This document shows, one piece after another, positions 1 to 8,831 of a stretch of DNA of 64,000 nucleotides. How positions within the stretch are numbered: the stretch's first letter is position 1; each line of letters begins with the position of its first letter. The stretch lies in contig NZ_RBIR01000001.1 in NCBI RefSeq assembly GCF_003634095.1, forward strand, positions 124,001-188,000. The letters are read 5' to 3'. The translations under genes and the position numbers were made by a program. Source of the stretch: Arthrobacter oryzae (GTDB taxonomy: Bacteria > Actinomycetota > Actinomycetes > Actinomycetales > Micrococcaceae). The notes under the pieces were generated by a model that saw nothing but the letters and a program-made list of their open reading frames with translations, searched no databases and was not told the DNA's origin.

Positions 1-223
1 AGCAAGATCGAGGGGGCAGCGGAATACCTATGCAGATGATTCGGGATGACGAGGAGCGGGTGCGAGGCCGTAGGGGAGGGTGCTGGGGTCCAGAAGGGGA
101 TTCGCCATGACGTAAACCTTTCACATCGGGGCACGCTGCTCAATCGGCCCGGCACAGCCACCGCCCATGCTGGTGCCTGGTTCTCCGCGCCGCCCGTGGC
201 TGGCCTAGGATGACGGCTAGGCG

Positions 224-1630
224 GTGCTGCACGAGCAAGCCGTGATGAAGGAGCCGAGATTCTTGGTAGTTCCGCAGCCCGGAGCCAAACCGTTGACGTC
301 GCTCCCGGGCGTGCCCCTGCGGCGCCTCGGCCCCACTGTGATCATCATCCTCGCGGCAGCCTACGCCCTGTATTGGCTCCTGGCCCGTCCCGCGGGGGAA
401 CCTGCCGCCGGATACGTCGGCCAGCTCTTCGGCGGGGAGTCGATCCTGCTGCTCTCCATCGCCCTGGTCCTGATCAGCACCCTTCCGCAGGTGGAGCACG
501 TGTTCGGCGGGATTGACCACGCAGCCATCTGGCACCGGCGTGCCGCAATCACCGGGACCGTCCTTCTGCTTCCGCACATCGAGCTGGCAGCCAACCCGGA
601 GGCGACCAGCGTGGGGAAAACCCTTGCCGTCATCGGGATCTCCGGGCTCGCGGCCCTGATGGCCTGGGCCATCCTGCCGCGCTGGCGGACAATGGTCCCC
701 GCGCGGGTGCGTGACTTGGTCCTTGGCCTCGGAAGCGCCCGGCCGGTCCGCCTGGTGGCCCGCCTGCTGGGTGGTTACGAGCGCTGGCGTGGCTTCCACC
801 GGTTGACGGGAATATTCGTTGCGGCCGGGTTCTTCCACGGACTGCTGGACGCCAGCGCGTTCGACGCCGCCCCCGGGCTACGGTGGAGTTACGTGGCCAT
901 CGGCGGCGTCGGGCTGGCGTTCTACGCCTACCGGGAGCTCCTGGCGCGCCACTTCCTGCCGCACCACGACTACCAGGTGGACCAGGTCAAAGCGGTGGCC
1001 CCTGATCTGGTGGAGCTGAGCCTTGCACCGCTCGGCAAACCGCTGGACTTCCGGCCTGGCCAGTTCGCCATGATCTACCTGGAAACTAAGCAGGGCTGGC
1101 AACGCCATCCCTTTTCCATGTCCGGTTCGGCCCGGGACCAGCACCTGCGTATCACCGTCAAGGCGCTTGGGGACCACACAACAAGGCTTCCTGACGTTGT
1201 GCAGCCCGGAATGCCGGCGGTGGTGGGCGGGCCCTATGGCCGGTTCGACAGGCACAGGGGAACGGAACACCAGGTCTGGATTGCCGCCGGTGTGGGAATC
1301 ACACCGTTCCTGAGCTGGCTGCGGTCCCTGGAGGGGGACCTGCGGGAGTCAGTCCATTTTTTTGTCACGTCGGCAGGGCCGTCCCCGTTCGCCGCGGAAA
1401 TCACATCCATCGCGAAAGACTACCCAAGCCTGACCGTGCACCTGGTGGACACCGCCGTCGACGGCCGGTTGACGCCCGAGCAGGTGCTTGCCGCCGTGGA
1501 CAGCCCGCCCCGGAAGCTCTCGGTCTTCATGGGTGGGCCGGATCCCATGCTCAGGCAGTTCCGGAGGACCTTCCGTTCTGCAGGAGTCCGCACAGCCAAC
1601 ATCCACCGCGAGTACTTCCAGTGGCGCTGA
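224..1630 (+). CDS. Ferric reductase-like transmembrane flavoprotein / oxidoreductase
   Basis: Predicted 468-residue membrane electron-transfer protein. The N-terminal half (about residues 35-240) carries several hydrophobic helices with conserved histidines (LLLPHIE; GFFHGLLD), as in ferric-reductase-like haem domains. The C-terminal half is a ferredoxin-NADP reductase module: flavin motif RHPFSMSG near residue 298, the nucleotide-binding stretch AAGVGITPFLSWL, and a terminal HREYFQWR. The family passes electrons from NAD(P)H through FAD and haem across the membrane. The GTG at 224 has an AGGATG about 10 bases upstream. An ATG at 245 (residue 8) is an alternative start with no better ribosome site. 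It is convergent with the aldo/keto reductase that follows. The substrate cannot be told from sequence. Confidence 0.85.
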   Translation: MLHEQAVMKEPRFLVVPQPGAKPLTSLPGVPLRRLGPTVIIILAAAYALYWLLARPAGEPAAGYVGQLFGGESILLLSIALVLISTLPQVEHVFGGIDHAAIWHRRAAITGTVLLLPHIELAANPEATSVGKTLAVIGISGLAALMAWAILPRWRTMVPARVRDLVLGLGSARPVRLVARLLGGYERWRGFHRLTGIFVAAGFFHGLLDASAFDAAPGLRWSYVAIGGVGLAFYAYRELLARHFLPHHDYQVDQVKAVAPDLVELSLAPLGKPLDFRPGQFAMIYLETKQGWQRHPFSMSGSARDQHLRITVKALGDHTTRLPDVVQPGMPAVVGGPYGRFDRHRGTEHQVWIAAGVGITPFLSWLRSLEGDLRESVHFFVTSAGPSPFAAEITSIAKDYPSLTVHLVDTAVDGRLTPEQVLAAVDSPPRKLSVFMGGPDPMLRQFRRTFRSAGVRTANIHREYFQWR

Positions 1631-1832
1631 GTTGTCCGCCAGGACGAATGGGGTTGTCTGCCGATTCAGCCGCCGGCAGGATACTCACCTGATGATGAGG
1701 GGCGAAAGGCCTACGGCCTGAACGCCGCGACGCCCCGTGTACTGACTTTGTCAGATCCGAGCCAGGCCGCGCTTCAGCGTCCGTCAATCGCGCGGTTGGT
1801 GCTGCCGTCGGGTCACCTCACGCCGTCGCTGC

Positions 1833-2807
1833 TCAGTATCCGGCGACCGCGTGCGGGACGTAGGGGCTTTCCAGTTCCGCCTTTTCCTCGGTGGTGAGTG
1901 TCAGTTCCAGGGAGGCGACGGCGTCTGTAAGATGTGCCGGCTTGCTCGCCCCGACAATCGGCGCGCTGACCACGCTGTTGGAGCGGACCCATGCCAGGGC
2001 GACCTGGGCGCGGGGCAGGCCGCGGCGTTCGGCAATGACGCGCACGGGTTCGGCGACCGCCTTGTCGCTTTCCTCCGTGGTGTAGAGCGTCTTGCCGAAC
2101 TCGTCCTTCTCCGAGCGGTTGGTTTTCTCGTCCCAGTCCCGGGTGAGCTTCCCCCGCGCCAGCGGACTCCAGGGCAGCACCCCGATCTTCTGGTCCGCGC
2201 AGAGGGGGAACATTTCGCGTTCCTCCTCCCGGTAGACCAGGTTGTAGTGGTCCTGCATGGTGACGAAACGGGTCCATCCGTTTAATTGCTGAAGGTAGAG
2301 CGCTTTGCTGAACTGCCAGGCGGCCATCGAGGATGCGCCGATATAGCGGACTTTGCCAGCTTTGACGAGGTCGTGAAGGGCTTCCAGAGTCTCCTCGATC
2401 GGCGTGGCGGGGTCCCAACGGTGAATCTGGTACAGGTCCACGTAGTCCGTTGCCAGCCGGGTCAGGCTGGCATCGAGTTCGGCGAAGATGGCCTTGCGGG
2501 ACAGTCCCCGCCCGTTGGGTCCCTGCCGCATCGCGCCGTGCACCTTCGTGGCGATGACGGTTTCATCCCGGCGGGTGAAATCTGCCAGGGCCCGGCCTAT
2601 GATTTCCTCGCTGGAACCGTTGGAGTACACGTTGGCAGTGTCAAAGAAATTGATCCCCGCCTCCACGGCCTGGCGGATCAGCGGCCGGCTCTGGTCCTCC
2701 GGCAGCGTCCAGGGATGCGGGCCCCGGCCCGGGTCCCCGTACGTCATGCATCCCAGTGCCAGCGGGGAGATGTCCATGCCGGTGTTGCCGAGTTTGATGT
2801 ATTCCAT
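1833..2807 (-). CDS. Aldo/keto reductase (family AKR12/13-like)
   Basis: A 324-residue NADPH-dependent aldo/keto reductase with a TIM-barrel. The catalytic tetrad is visible as Asp and Tyr in FFDTANVYSNG, Lys in VIATKVHG and His in YQIHRWD. The phosphate-binding GASKPAHL segment lies near the C-terminus. The length is typical of the yajO/gpr-like subgroup. The ATG is preceded by GGAGG with good spacing (minus strand, just above 2807). It is monocistronic and convergent with the ferric-reductase-like gene. The carbonyl substrate is unknown. Confidence 0.9.
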   Translation of the reverse strand: MEYIKLGNTGMDISPLALGCMTYGDPGRGPHPWTLPEDQSRPLIRQAVEAGINFFDTANVYSNGSSEEIIGRALADFTRRDETVIATKVHGAMRQGPNGRGLSRKAIFAELDASLTRLATDYVDLYQIHRWDPATPIEETLEALHDLVKAGKVRYIGASSMAAWQFSKALYLQQLNGWTRFVTMQDHYNLVYREEEREMFPLCADQKIGVLPWSPLARGKLTRDWDEKTNRSEKDEFGKTLYTTEESDKAVAEPVRVIAERRGLPRAQVALAWVRSNSVVSAPIVGASKPAHLTDAVASLELTLTTEEKAELESPYVPHAVAGY

Positions 2808-3313
2808 GTTCGTCCTCCGTCAAACAGTCCCAGGCCCGGCTGCGGCCCTTGCCCCCACGCTATGTGAAGAACGGCCAACTGTTTGCACGCAAGGGGTCCC
2901 GGCCGATCCCACCGTCGCAGCGTCGCGGGCAGATGCCGCCGGGTTTGGAGAACCAGCCAGGTTGGAGCGGAGATCAAAGGCCGCCGGCTCAATGCCGAGC
3001 CGGCCGGCAGTGTCGTCGCAAGGGACTTAGACGACCCGTGACGGCAGCTTAATTCGGTCCGCTGGCCCGTGCTGTCCGGCTGCGAGGATGGCTTCGGAGA
3101 CGGCGGGGCACACGCCCGATAAGGTCGATCCGATCCGTCAGAAACGGAGGTTGTTGGCCATTCGGAGCTACCCCCATCAACGCGGTTCAAGTGCGTCAGC
3201 CGACCGACTTCGAAAAAGGGCCAACTAAGTTGGAACAACCGCTCATTGAAGCGATCGAAAGTTCCCGCGAACACTGGGGTCAATTATGGAGATTTGTATA
3301 GATAGATCGGAAT
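2808..3313. other. Intergenic stretch without a supportable gene
   Basis: Reading frames here are short and lack ribosome sites. It holds only a small perfect palindrome CCAACT-A-AGTTGG at 3221-3233. It separates the chromosomal aldo/keto reductase from the repeat-rich left flank of the transposition module. Confidence 0.5.
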
Positions 3314-3407
3314 CTCACACTAAGTTCAAGAACGGGCATCCATTTGGAAGAACTTGTCGGCCTATTTGCAAGACTTGCAAATAGGCCGACTGTGAACTCG
3401 GTGTGAG
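3314..3407. repeat. Nested inverted repeat with a perfect 35-bp palindrome at its heart
   Basis: Inner palindrome 3356-3390: arms GTCGGCCTATTTGCAAG and its exact complement around one central base. Outer arms 3314-3328 (CTCACACTAAGTTCA) and 3393-3407 (complement with two mismatches). The inner arms contain CTATTTG, which recurs at 3416 and, as TATTTGGCG/TATTTAGCG, at 3633-3665. This suggests transposase-binding sites, possibly two abutted element ends. It could also form a cruciform or act as a strong bidirectional terminator. Confidence 0.8.
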
Positions 3408-3542
3408 GTTTCACGCTATTTGAACCTGTTCCGATTTACATGGAAAAGCGTCCCGATCTAGTTGAACCAGCGACTGATTCTGTGAGGTCGAAGGCTAGTT
3501 GGCGGTTTGAACGCTGGTTGGCGTAAGGGGACTAGTGGTTTG

Positions 3543-3568
3543 GTCTCACAACGATCGGTTAATGAGAC
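3543..3568. repeat. GTCTC...GAGAC dyad, resolvase-site-like
   Basis: An imperfect 26-bp dyad starting GTCTCACAAC and ending TTAATGAGAC. Its half sites match those of the dyad next to the resolvase at 6743-6772 (GTCTCGAAAA) and the GTCTCACAA sequences at 14499 and 18923. Read on the minus strand it lies about 97 bases beyond the CGCCAAATA repeats, the same arrangement as at the other two loci. Confidence 0.55.
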
Positions 3569-3632
3569 AGGCGGGCGGCCTTGCCCGGGCTTCGGGAGTT
3601 CCCGGCGCGGCAAGGATTGTAATTGTCCGCGG

Positions 3633-3665
3633 TATTTGGCGGGTATTTAGCGGCGCTATTTGGCG
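3633..3665 (-). repeat. CGCCAAATA repeats at the ATPase-side end of the transposition module
   Basis: On the plus strand TATTTGGCG occurs at 3633-3641 and 3657-3665 (24-bp period), with TATTTAGCG between them at 3644-3652. They directly abut the stop codon of the ATPase gene. The same CGCCAAATA motif with the same 24-bp spacing occurs at 14413-14454 and 18832-18873. Repeated short sites at element ends are typical transposase-binding sites of Tn7/Tn5053-type elements. Confidence 0.65.
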
Positions 3666-3668
3666 CGC

Positions 3669-4559
3669 TCATGTGCCGATCAGTAGGGTTTCGCGGGCGG
3701 TTTCGACGACTTCCTTGGTGATGCTGTGGAGCTGGTTGATGTCGCGGATGCGCGTGATCTGAGTGAAGAGGCGTTGGATGAGCCGGAAGTTGCCATTGGT
3801 GATGCGGGCGACAGCGGCGAGGGCTTCGGCATCGGTGAAGTCGTCGGGGTCGATGGTGAGGCCGAGTTCCTGCCAGCGGTTTGCCAGGACGAAGGTGAGT
3901 TCCTCGGTGCTGAGGGTCCGGTAGTGGTGGGCGAAGCCGATGCGGCTATAGAGCTGGGGGTAGCGGGCGAGGCGTTTTTCGATGCCGGGCATGCCGATAA
4001 GGATGACCCCCATGGTGTGGCGGTCGTAGTAGTCCCTGACCTGCTCGAGCGCTGGAGGTTTGAGCCGGTCGGCCTCGTCGATGATGAGGAGTTCGGTCAG
4101 GCCGGATGCCCGGGAGTCGCGGTGCTCAAAGATATCGATGTTGCCCTCCCGGGCGTATTCGACCGCCCAGGAAATTCTCTGGCAGATCCGAGGCAGTTGC
4201 CGGTCGATCTCTCGGGGGCTGATAGTCACGGTGGGGGTCCAGAACGCTGTTCTGGCCTCGAGCACACGGGCAGGGACGGGCTCGGTGTTGGTTTCACCGG
4301 TCCGTTGCCATTGTTCCCATTCGGTCGCACCGGCGTAGGCGCGTGCGGAGAGGGTCTTACCGACGCCGGGCGGCCCGTAGCAGACGCCGATGTGGCGGTT
4401 GGTGCGTACCGCAGTGACGAATTCGATGAAGCGCCGATGCTCCTTGGTGATGAGAAATGCCGGCGTCTCGGGCGGGACCGGTGGCGGAGCGGCGGAAATT
4501 TCGCCGAGATTGTTGAAGAGGAAGCGGCGTCCGTCGTCATTCTCATCCTTGGCGGTCAT
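3669..4559 (-). CDS. tniB: TniB/TnsC-like AAA+ transposition ATPase
   Basis: A 296-residue ATP-binding partner of the upstream transposase. It shows Walker A GPPGVGKT, Walker B LLIIDEAD and a downstream arginine-containing AAA segment, as in TniB and MuB. In the family it selects or activates target DNA and stimulates the DDE transposase. The ATG at 4559 is preferred because AGAGGA sits seven bases upstream. An ATG at 4574 would add five residues but would overlap that ribosome site. It follows the transposase stop by about 20 bases and is clearly co-transcribed. The stop codon touches the CGCCAAATA repeats. Confidence 0.85.
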   Translation of the reverse strand: MTAKDENDDGRRFLFNNLGEISAAPPPVPPETPAFLITKEHRRFIEFVTAVRTNRHIGVCYGPPGVGKTLSARAYAGATEWEQWQRTGETNTEPVPARVLEARTAFWTPTVTISPREIDRQLPRICQRISWAVEYAREGNIDIFEHRDSRASGLTELLIIDEADRLKPPALEQVRDYYDRHTMGVILIGMPGIEKRLARYPQLYSRIGFAHHYRTLSTEELTFVLANRWQELGLTIDPDDFTDAEALAAVARITNGNFRLIQRLFTQITRIRDINQLHSITKEVVETARETLLIGT

Positions 4560-4577
4560 GGGCGTTCCTCTCATGGG

Positions 4578-6029
4578 TCAGTCTTCGGCGTAGGTGCGGA
4601 GCCGATGCCGTTTTGGATCCGCGGGTCGCCCACCGGTTTCGGCAGGTTCGGCGGATGCCGGCGCTGCGTACCGGTCGTCGGCGGGGAGTGCGTCGGCCAG
4701 GCTGAGTTTGGTGCGCAGCTGCTTCTTCAGTTCGTTCCGACGTGCTGATCGGGCCGCCTTGAGCTGCTTGAAGGTGACAGAACCGGCGGCGAGTTCCGGG
4801 GCGATGGCACGGCAGAGGAACGTGTCTTGGTGCCAGACGCGGATCTCGGCCATGTCACGGGGGCTATAGCGGATGGTGACGCTCTCTCCGACGAAAGCGG
4901 AAAGTGTGAGGTCCAGGTAGCGCAGGCCATTGAATTGAATGCCGTCGCGGTGGACGATGCGCTGGTGTGCGACGGTCAGGAGCAGAAGGTCAAGGTCCTC
5001 GGGCCGGGCTGGCATTCTGGGGATCCATCCGCCGGCCTGCCAACGTGCTGTGGGGATCTCTCCGGTTTCGGAGTGCGTGCGCTGGTTGTACTCGTCAACG
5101 ATGAACCGCTCGAGCGCGGTGTCGAGCTGTTCGAGGGTCATCGTCGGTGCCGTCACCGGGATCCCGCGGGTGCCGTGCGGGATGAAGCCGGGCAGGTGCG
5201 GCAGGAGCCCGTCGGTGAGGGTGCGATAGAACCGCTCGATCTTCCCGCGGCCCTGCGGCACGCCGGGGAGGGAATGGATGAGGCGGATGTGGGTGTCAAG
5301 GCAGACGCGATCGAGGTGGGTGCTGGTGAAATCGGCGCCGTGATCGCTGTAGAGGAGATCGGGCAGACCCATGACGGGCCAGGCCGGATGCTTCTTGCGC
5401 TGCACGGCCTGGTGAAGGGCCAGTGCCGTCTGGAGCGCGGTCGGCGCACCGGTGAAGACGGTGTAGCCCGCGACGGCGCGGGAGTAGTCATCGAGTACGA
5501 CGGTCAGCCACGGGCGCGCGCGGGCGCCGCCGGCGTCGACGATCTCGATGTCCAACTCCGTGTGGTCGCACTGCCACTGCTCGTTCGCGCGGCTGGCGGT
5601 GCGCCGGTAGACCAGCTCGAACCGGTCACGGTATGCGGCGTCGCCTTCGAGCGCGATGGTGCGCAGTCCGGGATCGATGGCGGCAACGACCGCTCGGACC
5701 GTCGAGTAGCCGGGGGCGGGAAGGCCGCGGTCGAGCGCGACGTCACCGATCCGCCGGTGGATGAACGCTATGGTCGGCGCCGGCCGGCGGAGCGCGAGGC
5801 CTTCGATCGCGCCCACGATTTCGGGCGGGAGCGAATGACTCCCGCGGTCCGAGCGTGGCTGGCGGACCAGGGCCTCGACCGAGCCGCAGGCGCGGAATTC
5901 TGCCGTCCACCGTTGCAGCGTGCGGAGGGGGATGTCGGCCTGACTGGAGATCCGGGCGAGGGGAACACCGTCATCGAGGTGCTGCCGGAGCAGTGCCGCG
6001 CGGTCTTCGGCCGACAGCCGATGCTTCAT
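4578..6029 (-). CDS. tniA: DDE transposase, TniA/Mu A-like (rve integrase core)
   Basis: A 483-residue transposase. The N-terminus has helix-turn-helix DNA-binding segments (residues 1-120; for example ISSQADIPLRTLQRW). The catalytic core shows Asp155 (WQCDHTELD), Asp229 (LLYSDHGADF) and Glu265 (GRGKIERFYRT). Asp229 and Glu265 are separated by exactly 35 residues, an intact DD35E triad. A beta-barrel-like domain and a basic tail (residues 350-483) follow, where the ATPase partner is contacted in MuA/TniA. Its ATG overlaps the resolvase stop by four bases. No frameshift is seen, so the module may be active. Confidence 0.9.
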   Translation of the reverse strand: MKHRLSAEDRAALLRQHLDDGVPLARISSQADIPLRTLQRWTAEFRACGSVEALVRQPRSDRGSHSLPPEIVGAIEGLALRRPAPTIAFIHRRIGDVALDRGLPAPGYSTVRAVVAAIDPGLRTIALEGDAAYRDRFELVYRRTASRANEQWQCDHTELDIEIVDAGGARARPWLTVVLDDYSRAVAGYTVFTGAPTALQTALALHQAVQRKKHPAWPVMGLPDLLYSDHGADFTSTHLDRVCLDTHIRLIHSLPGVPQGRGKIERFYRTLTDGLLPHLPGFIPHGTRGIPVTAPTMTLEQLDTALERFIVDEYNQRTHSETGEIPTARWQAGGWIPRMPARPEDLDLLLLTVAHQRIVHRDGIQFNGLRYLDLTLSAFVGESVTIRYSPRDMAEIRVWHQDTFLCRAIAPELAAGSVTFKQLKAARSARRNELKKQLRTKLSLADALPADDRYAAPASAEPAETGGRPADPKRHRLRTYAED

Positions 6030-6613
6030 AACCGGCGGTCTTCGGCCGCCTGACGGTGGCGGTAGAGCGTCGCGCGGCTCCAGCCGACAAGTCGGGCCGC
6101 GTCCTCAGCGGAGCGACCCTTCGCGCGTGCATCCTGGGCGATCGCGAGCTTATCGGCGATAACGAGCGGGTCGGACAGGGGCCGGCCGAACCGGGTTCCG
6201 CCCTGCCGCGCCGCGGCGATGCCCGCGTTCACGCGTTCGACGATCAGCTCCCGCTCGTACTCGGCAAGGGTCGCGAGCATGTTCAGCATCAGGCGGCCCG
6301 ACGTTGTTGTGGGGTCAATTCCGTCCGAGATGGACCTCAAGTTCACACCGCGCTCCCGCAGCAGGTTCACCGTGTTCAACACATCGATCAAGGACCGGCC
6401 GAGCCGGTCCACCCGCCACACGACGACGGTGTCCCCCGGCTCCACATACGCGAGGAGCTTTTTCATCCCGGGCCGCTCAATAGCGGCCTTGCTCCCGGAC
6501 GTGACGTCGGCGAACACATCGCGTTTCTGAACCCCGGCGTCGACAAGTGCATCGAGCTGCAACTTCGCGTCCTGGCCCGACGTACTCACCCGCGTATACC
6601 CGAGATGTCTCAC
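6026..6613 (-). CDS. tniR: Serine resolvase of the transposition module
   Basis: A 195-residue small serine recombinase. The N-terminal motif YTRVSTSGQD carries the nucleophile Ser10. The core includes VWRVDRLGRSLIDVL and EYERELIVERVNAG, and a C-terminal helix-turn-helix ends in SRATLYRHRQ. The GTG at 6613 gives the canonical resolvase N-terminus; a longer in-frame extension upstream would run into the res dyads and is rejected. It is the first gene of the operon and overlaps the transposase start. Its expected role is to resolve cointegrates at the dyads just upstream. Confidence 0.9.
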   Translation of the reverse strand: MRHLGYTRVSTSGQDAKLQLDALVDAGVQKRDVFADVTSGSKAAIERPGMKKLLAYVEPGDTVVVWRVDRLGRSLIDVLNTVNLLRERGVNLRSISDGIDPTTTSGRLMLNMLATLAEYERELIVERVNAGIAAARQGGTRFGRPLSDPLVIADKLAIAQDARAKGRSAEDAARLVGWSRATLYRHRQAAEDRRL

Positions 6614-6677
6614 CCGGCCATTGTGCCTCAGAAACCCCCGTCCGGCACGCGCCTGAGACGATTCACGGTGAGACATC
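6604..6677. repeat. Inverted GATGTCTCACC / GGTGAGACATC pair at resolvase start
   Basis: Perfect 11-bp inverted arms at 6604-6614 and 6667-6677 flank the resolvase initiation region. They share the GTCTC core with the neighbouring 6743 dyad. This is consistent with resolvase-binding subsites of a res locus that also autoregulates the gene. Confidence 0.6.
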
Positions 6678-6742
6678 TTTCCAAGACACGGGGCGGCCCG
6701 ACAGGACGCCGATTCCTTCGACCCTCCGGGACACGACGTCCG

Positions 6743-6772
6743 TGTCTCGAAAAACTGTTGCTTTTCGAGACA
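6743..6772. repeat. 30-bp dyad, probable res crossover subsite
   Basis: TGTCTCGAAAA and its exact complement TTTTCGAGACA flank an 8-base spacer. The overall length (30 bp) and symmetry fit a serine-resolvase subsite. It lies about 130 bases upstream of the resolvase gene. The stretch from here to 7043 holds no further gene. Confidence 0.65.
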
Positions 6773-7043
6773 ACCCATCCCGGGCTCGTCGCCAGTCAGC
6801 TGTCCCACTCCTTGGCGCTGCCGGATGTCGGAACTCGGACGCCGCGCTCGTCGTCGTGGCGACCGTCGCGCTGCTGACCAGTCGCAGCAGTGATATACAG
6901 ACGCTGGCCCGTGGAGGCCGATGCGACGGCCTCGCGCGATGAGCGCCCGATAGGTGTAATGACAGTTCCTCCCTTCTTCCGTCGAGCACGCGTAGCGTCG
7001 GAGGCGGGAATGACCGGTTCTCGCTTATCTCAGGAGGGATTGC

Positions 7044-7364
7044 ATGGCACAGGAGAAGAGTCGGGCGCAGCAGTTGGTGGGGGACATCGCGCCGAAGTTG
7101 GCGGAGCTGACCGACGAGGTGTTGTTCGGCGATGTGTGGGCGCGCCCCGGGCTCTCGCCGCGGGATCGCAGTCTGATCACCGTCGCAACGCTCACGGCAC
7201 TCGGACGCACCGATCAGCTCCGGTCCCATCTGGGTCTGGCGCTGGACAACGGCGTGACCCAGGAGGAGCTGGCCGAGCTCGCTACCCACCTCGCCTTCTA
7301 CGCCGGTTGGCCGGCCGGGATGAGCGCTGCCACGACGCTCAAGCAGGTCCTCGATGCCCGCTGA
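7044..7364 (+). CDS. Carboxymuconolactone decarboxylase family protein
   Basis: A 106-residue all-helical protein with the family signature WARPGLSPRDRSLITVATLTALGRTDQLRSH and the C-terminal HLAFYAGWPA segment. It contains no cysteine, so it is of the decarboxylase type rather than the AhpD peroxidase type. The gene is preceded by AGGAGGG with ideal spacing and starts a four-gene operon. Such stand-alone CMD proteins often sit beside cupins and hydrolases in catabolic or detoxification clusters. The true substrate is unknown. Confidence 0.88.
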   Translation: MAQEKSRAQQLVGDIAPKLAELTDEVLFGDVWARPGLSPRDRSLITVATLTALGRTDQLRSHLGLALDNGVTQEELAELATHLAFYAGWPAGMSAATTLKQVLDAR

Positions 7365-7803
7365 CGATGTGAGCGAGGACCCGATGGTCGTCCTGCCCGC
7401 GCCCGCCACGGTGAAGGCGGCGGCGGACCGGTTCACGGGCGACGTGTGGGTAGATGGCATCACGAACGGTGCCGGTCCTGGCACGGCGACGCTCGCGGCC
7501 GTGCGTTTCTCGCCGGGCGCGCGCACCGCGTGGCACCGCCACGCGAATGGCCAAACCCTGCATGTGACCGACGGCCGCGGGATCGTTTGCAGCCGCGACG
7601 GGCATGCGATCGCCATGAAACCCGGAGATACCGTTTACACCCCGCCTGGCATCTGGCACTGGCACGGCGCGGCGCCCGATTCGTTCATGACGCACCTCGC
7701 ACTCTCCGTCGCCGGCGGCGATGTCGAATGGGACGAGCACGTCAATGATGACGAGTACACCAACGCCACAGCCAGTGTTGAGGCCAAGAGTAGGACCCGA
7801 TGA
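7354..7803 (+). CDS. Cupin-domain protein
   Basis: A 149-residue single-domain cupin. The metal-site motifs are visible as WHRHANGQTLHV and the second motif GDTVYTPPGIWHWHG. The start codon lies inside the end of the CMD gene (11-base overlap), and the stop overlaps the next start by four bases, so translation is probably coupled. Small cupins of this type bind a divalent metal and act as isomerases, dioxygenases or stress proteins. CMD-cupin pairs are common in actinobacteria. Confidence 0.88.
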   Translation: MPADDVSEDPMVVLPAPATVKAAADRFTGDVWVDGITNGAGPGTATLAAVRFSPGARTAWHRHANGQTLHVTDGRGIVCSRDGHAIAMKPGDTVYTPPGIWHWHGAAPDSFMTHLALSVAGGDVEWDEHVNDDEYTNATASVEAKSRTR

Positions 7804-8831
7804 TGGTCGAGGATGCGAGAGCATCCGGGGAGCCTGCCGCTCCGCTGGCGATCGCGGCGCAAGGCAGCTTCGCCGTCGGCGGCGCCATCGTGACCAGGGA
7901 CGGAAGCTTTGACCCTCGGAACCCGATGGATCCTGCCGGGCAGACGCTGCACGGCGACCACGCCCGTGTCAGCTATCAGGTCCCGGTTGCTGCGCGCCCG
8001 TTGCCGCTGCTGTTCTGGCACGGCTGGTGGGTGGACAGCAGTTGCTGGGACACCACACCTGACGGTCGTGAAGGGTTCCGCACCTTGTTCCTACGCCGCG
8101 GGTACGGTGTGTATCTGCTTGATCAGCCCCGGCGCGGTTCGGCGGGCAAGACGACGAGGGCCGCCGAGATCAGCACCGGGCCGAACGAGCAGTGGTTCTT
8201 CAACCAGTTCCGCCTCGGTCTGTGGCCGGACCTGTACGAGGGAGGCCAGTTCTCCTCCGATCCGGCGGCGTTGGAGCAGTTCTTCCGGGCGATGGTGCCC
8301 GACACCGGCCCGTTGGACACCGAAGTGATCGTCGCGGGGGCATCAGCGGCGATCGACCGCATCGGTCCGTTGGTGCTGGTCACGCACTCCCACGCCGGCG
8401 GTTTCGGGTGGCTCGCCCGGCTGCGCAACGACAACGTGCGCGCGGTCGTCAGCATCGAACCCGGCAGCGGGTTCGTCTTCCCCGAGGGCGAGCTGCCCGG
8501 GACGATGCCCAGCTCGAACGGCACGCTGGAGCCGGTGTCCATTCCGCTCGAAGAGTTCGAGGCGCTGACGCGGGTGCCGATCATCGTCTACTACGGCGAC
8601 AACATCCCGACCGCGCCGACCGACATCGCCGGCCGCGACAACTGGCGTGTGCGCGTGGAGATGGCCCGCATCTGGGTCGACACGATCAACCGCCACGGTG
8701 GCGACGCGACGTTCGTGTCGCTGCCGGAGCGGGGCATTCACGGCAACACCCACTTCGCATTCAGCGACCTCAACAACCACGAGATCGCCGACCAGATCGC
8801 GGCGTTCCTCGCCGCGAAGAAGCTCGACTGA
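7800..8831 (+). CDS. Alpha/beta hydrolase (esterase-like)
   Basis: A 343-residue alpha/beta hydrolase. The oxyanion loop is LLFWHGWW (about residues 70-77). The nucleophile elbow is VTHSHAGG with Ser197, in which the usual first Gly of GxSxG is Thr. A candidate acid follows in VSIEPGSG (Glu220), with a histidine in RGIHGNTHF. No signal peptide is seen, although related proteins are often secreted. It overlaps the cupin gene by four bases. The substrate is unknown; its place between a cupin and a second hydrolase suggests a short catabolic or detoxification route. Confidence 0.85.
   Translation: MMVEDARASGEPAAPLAIAAQGSFAVGGAIVTRDGSFDPRNPMDPAGQTLHGDHARVSYQVPVAARPLPLLFWHGWWVDSSCWDTTPDGREGFRTLFLRRGYGVYLLDQPRRGSAGKTTRAAEISTGPNEQWFFNQFRLGLWPDLYEGGQFSSDPAALEQFFRAMVPDTGPLDTEVIVAGASAAIDRIGPLVLVTHSHAGGFGWLARLRNDNVRAVVSIEPGSGFVFPEGELPGTMPSSNGTLEPVSIPLEEFEALTRVPIIVYYGDNIPTAPTDIAGRDNWRVRVEMARIWVDTINRHGGDATFVSLPERGIHGNTHFAFSDLNNHEIADQIAAFLAAKKLD

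Larger units (their letters stand above)
3300..6800 (-). mobile_element. Tn552/Tn5053-like transposition module (approximate limits)
   Basis: Three overlapping or adjacent minus-strand genes encode a serine resolvase, a DD35E Mu/TniA-type transposase and a TniB/TnsC-like AAA ATPase. This gene set is diagnostic of the Tn552/Tn5053 lineage. No TniQ gene is present. Candidate end structures lie to the left (3314-3665) and resolvase-type dyads to the right (6604-6772). A matching terminal inverted repeat could not be paired by eye, so the outer limits are estimates and the right end may be decayed or extend into the 7.0-9.9 kb operon. Confidence 0.7.

Noticed and set aside
4827-6053. Plus-strand frame of 408 codons over the transposase gene
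   Set aside because: The minus strand has an intact DD35E transposase; the plus frame is rich in Gly, Asp and Val from complementary codons and has no ribosome site.
6614-6808. Upstream extension of the resolvase frame to 6808
   Set aside because: The extra 65 residues would be encoded by the res dyads; serine resolvases begin a few residues before YTRVS, which fits the GTG at 6613.
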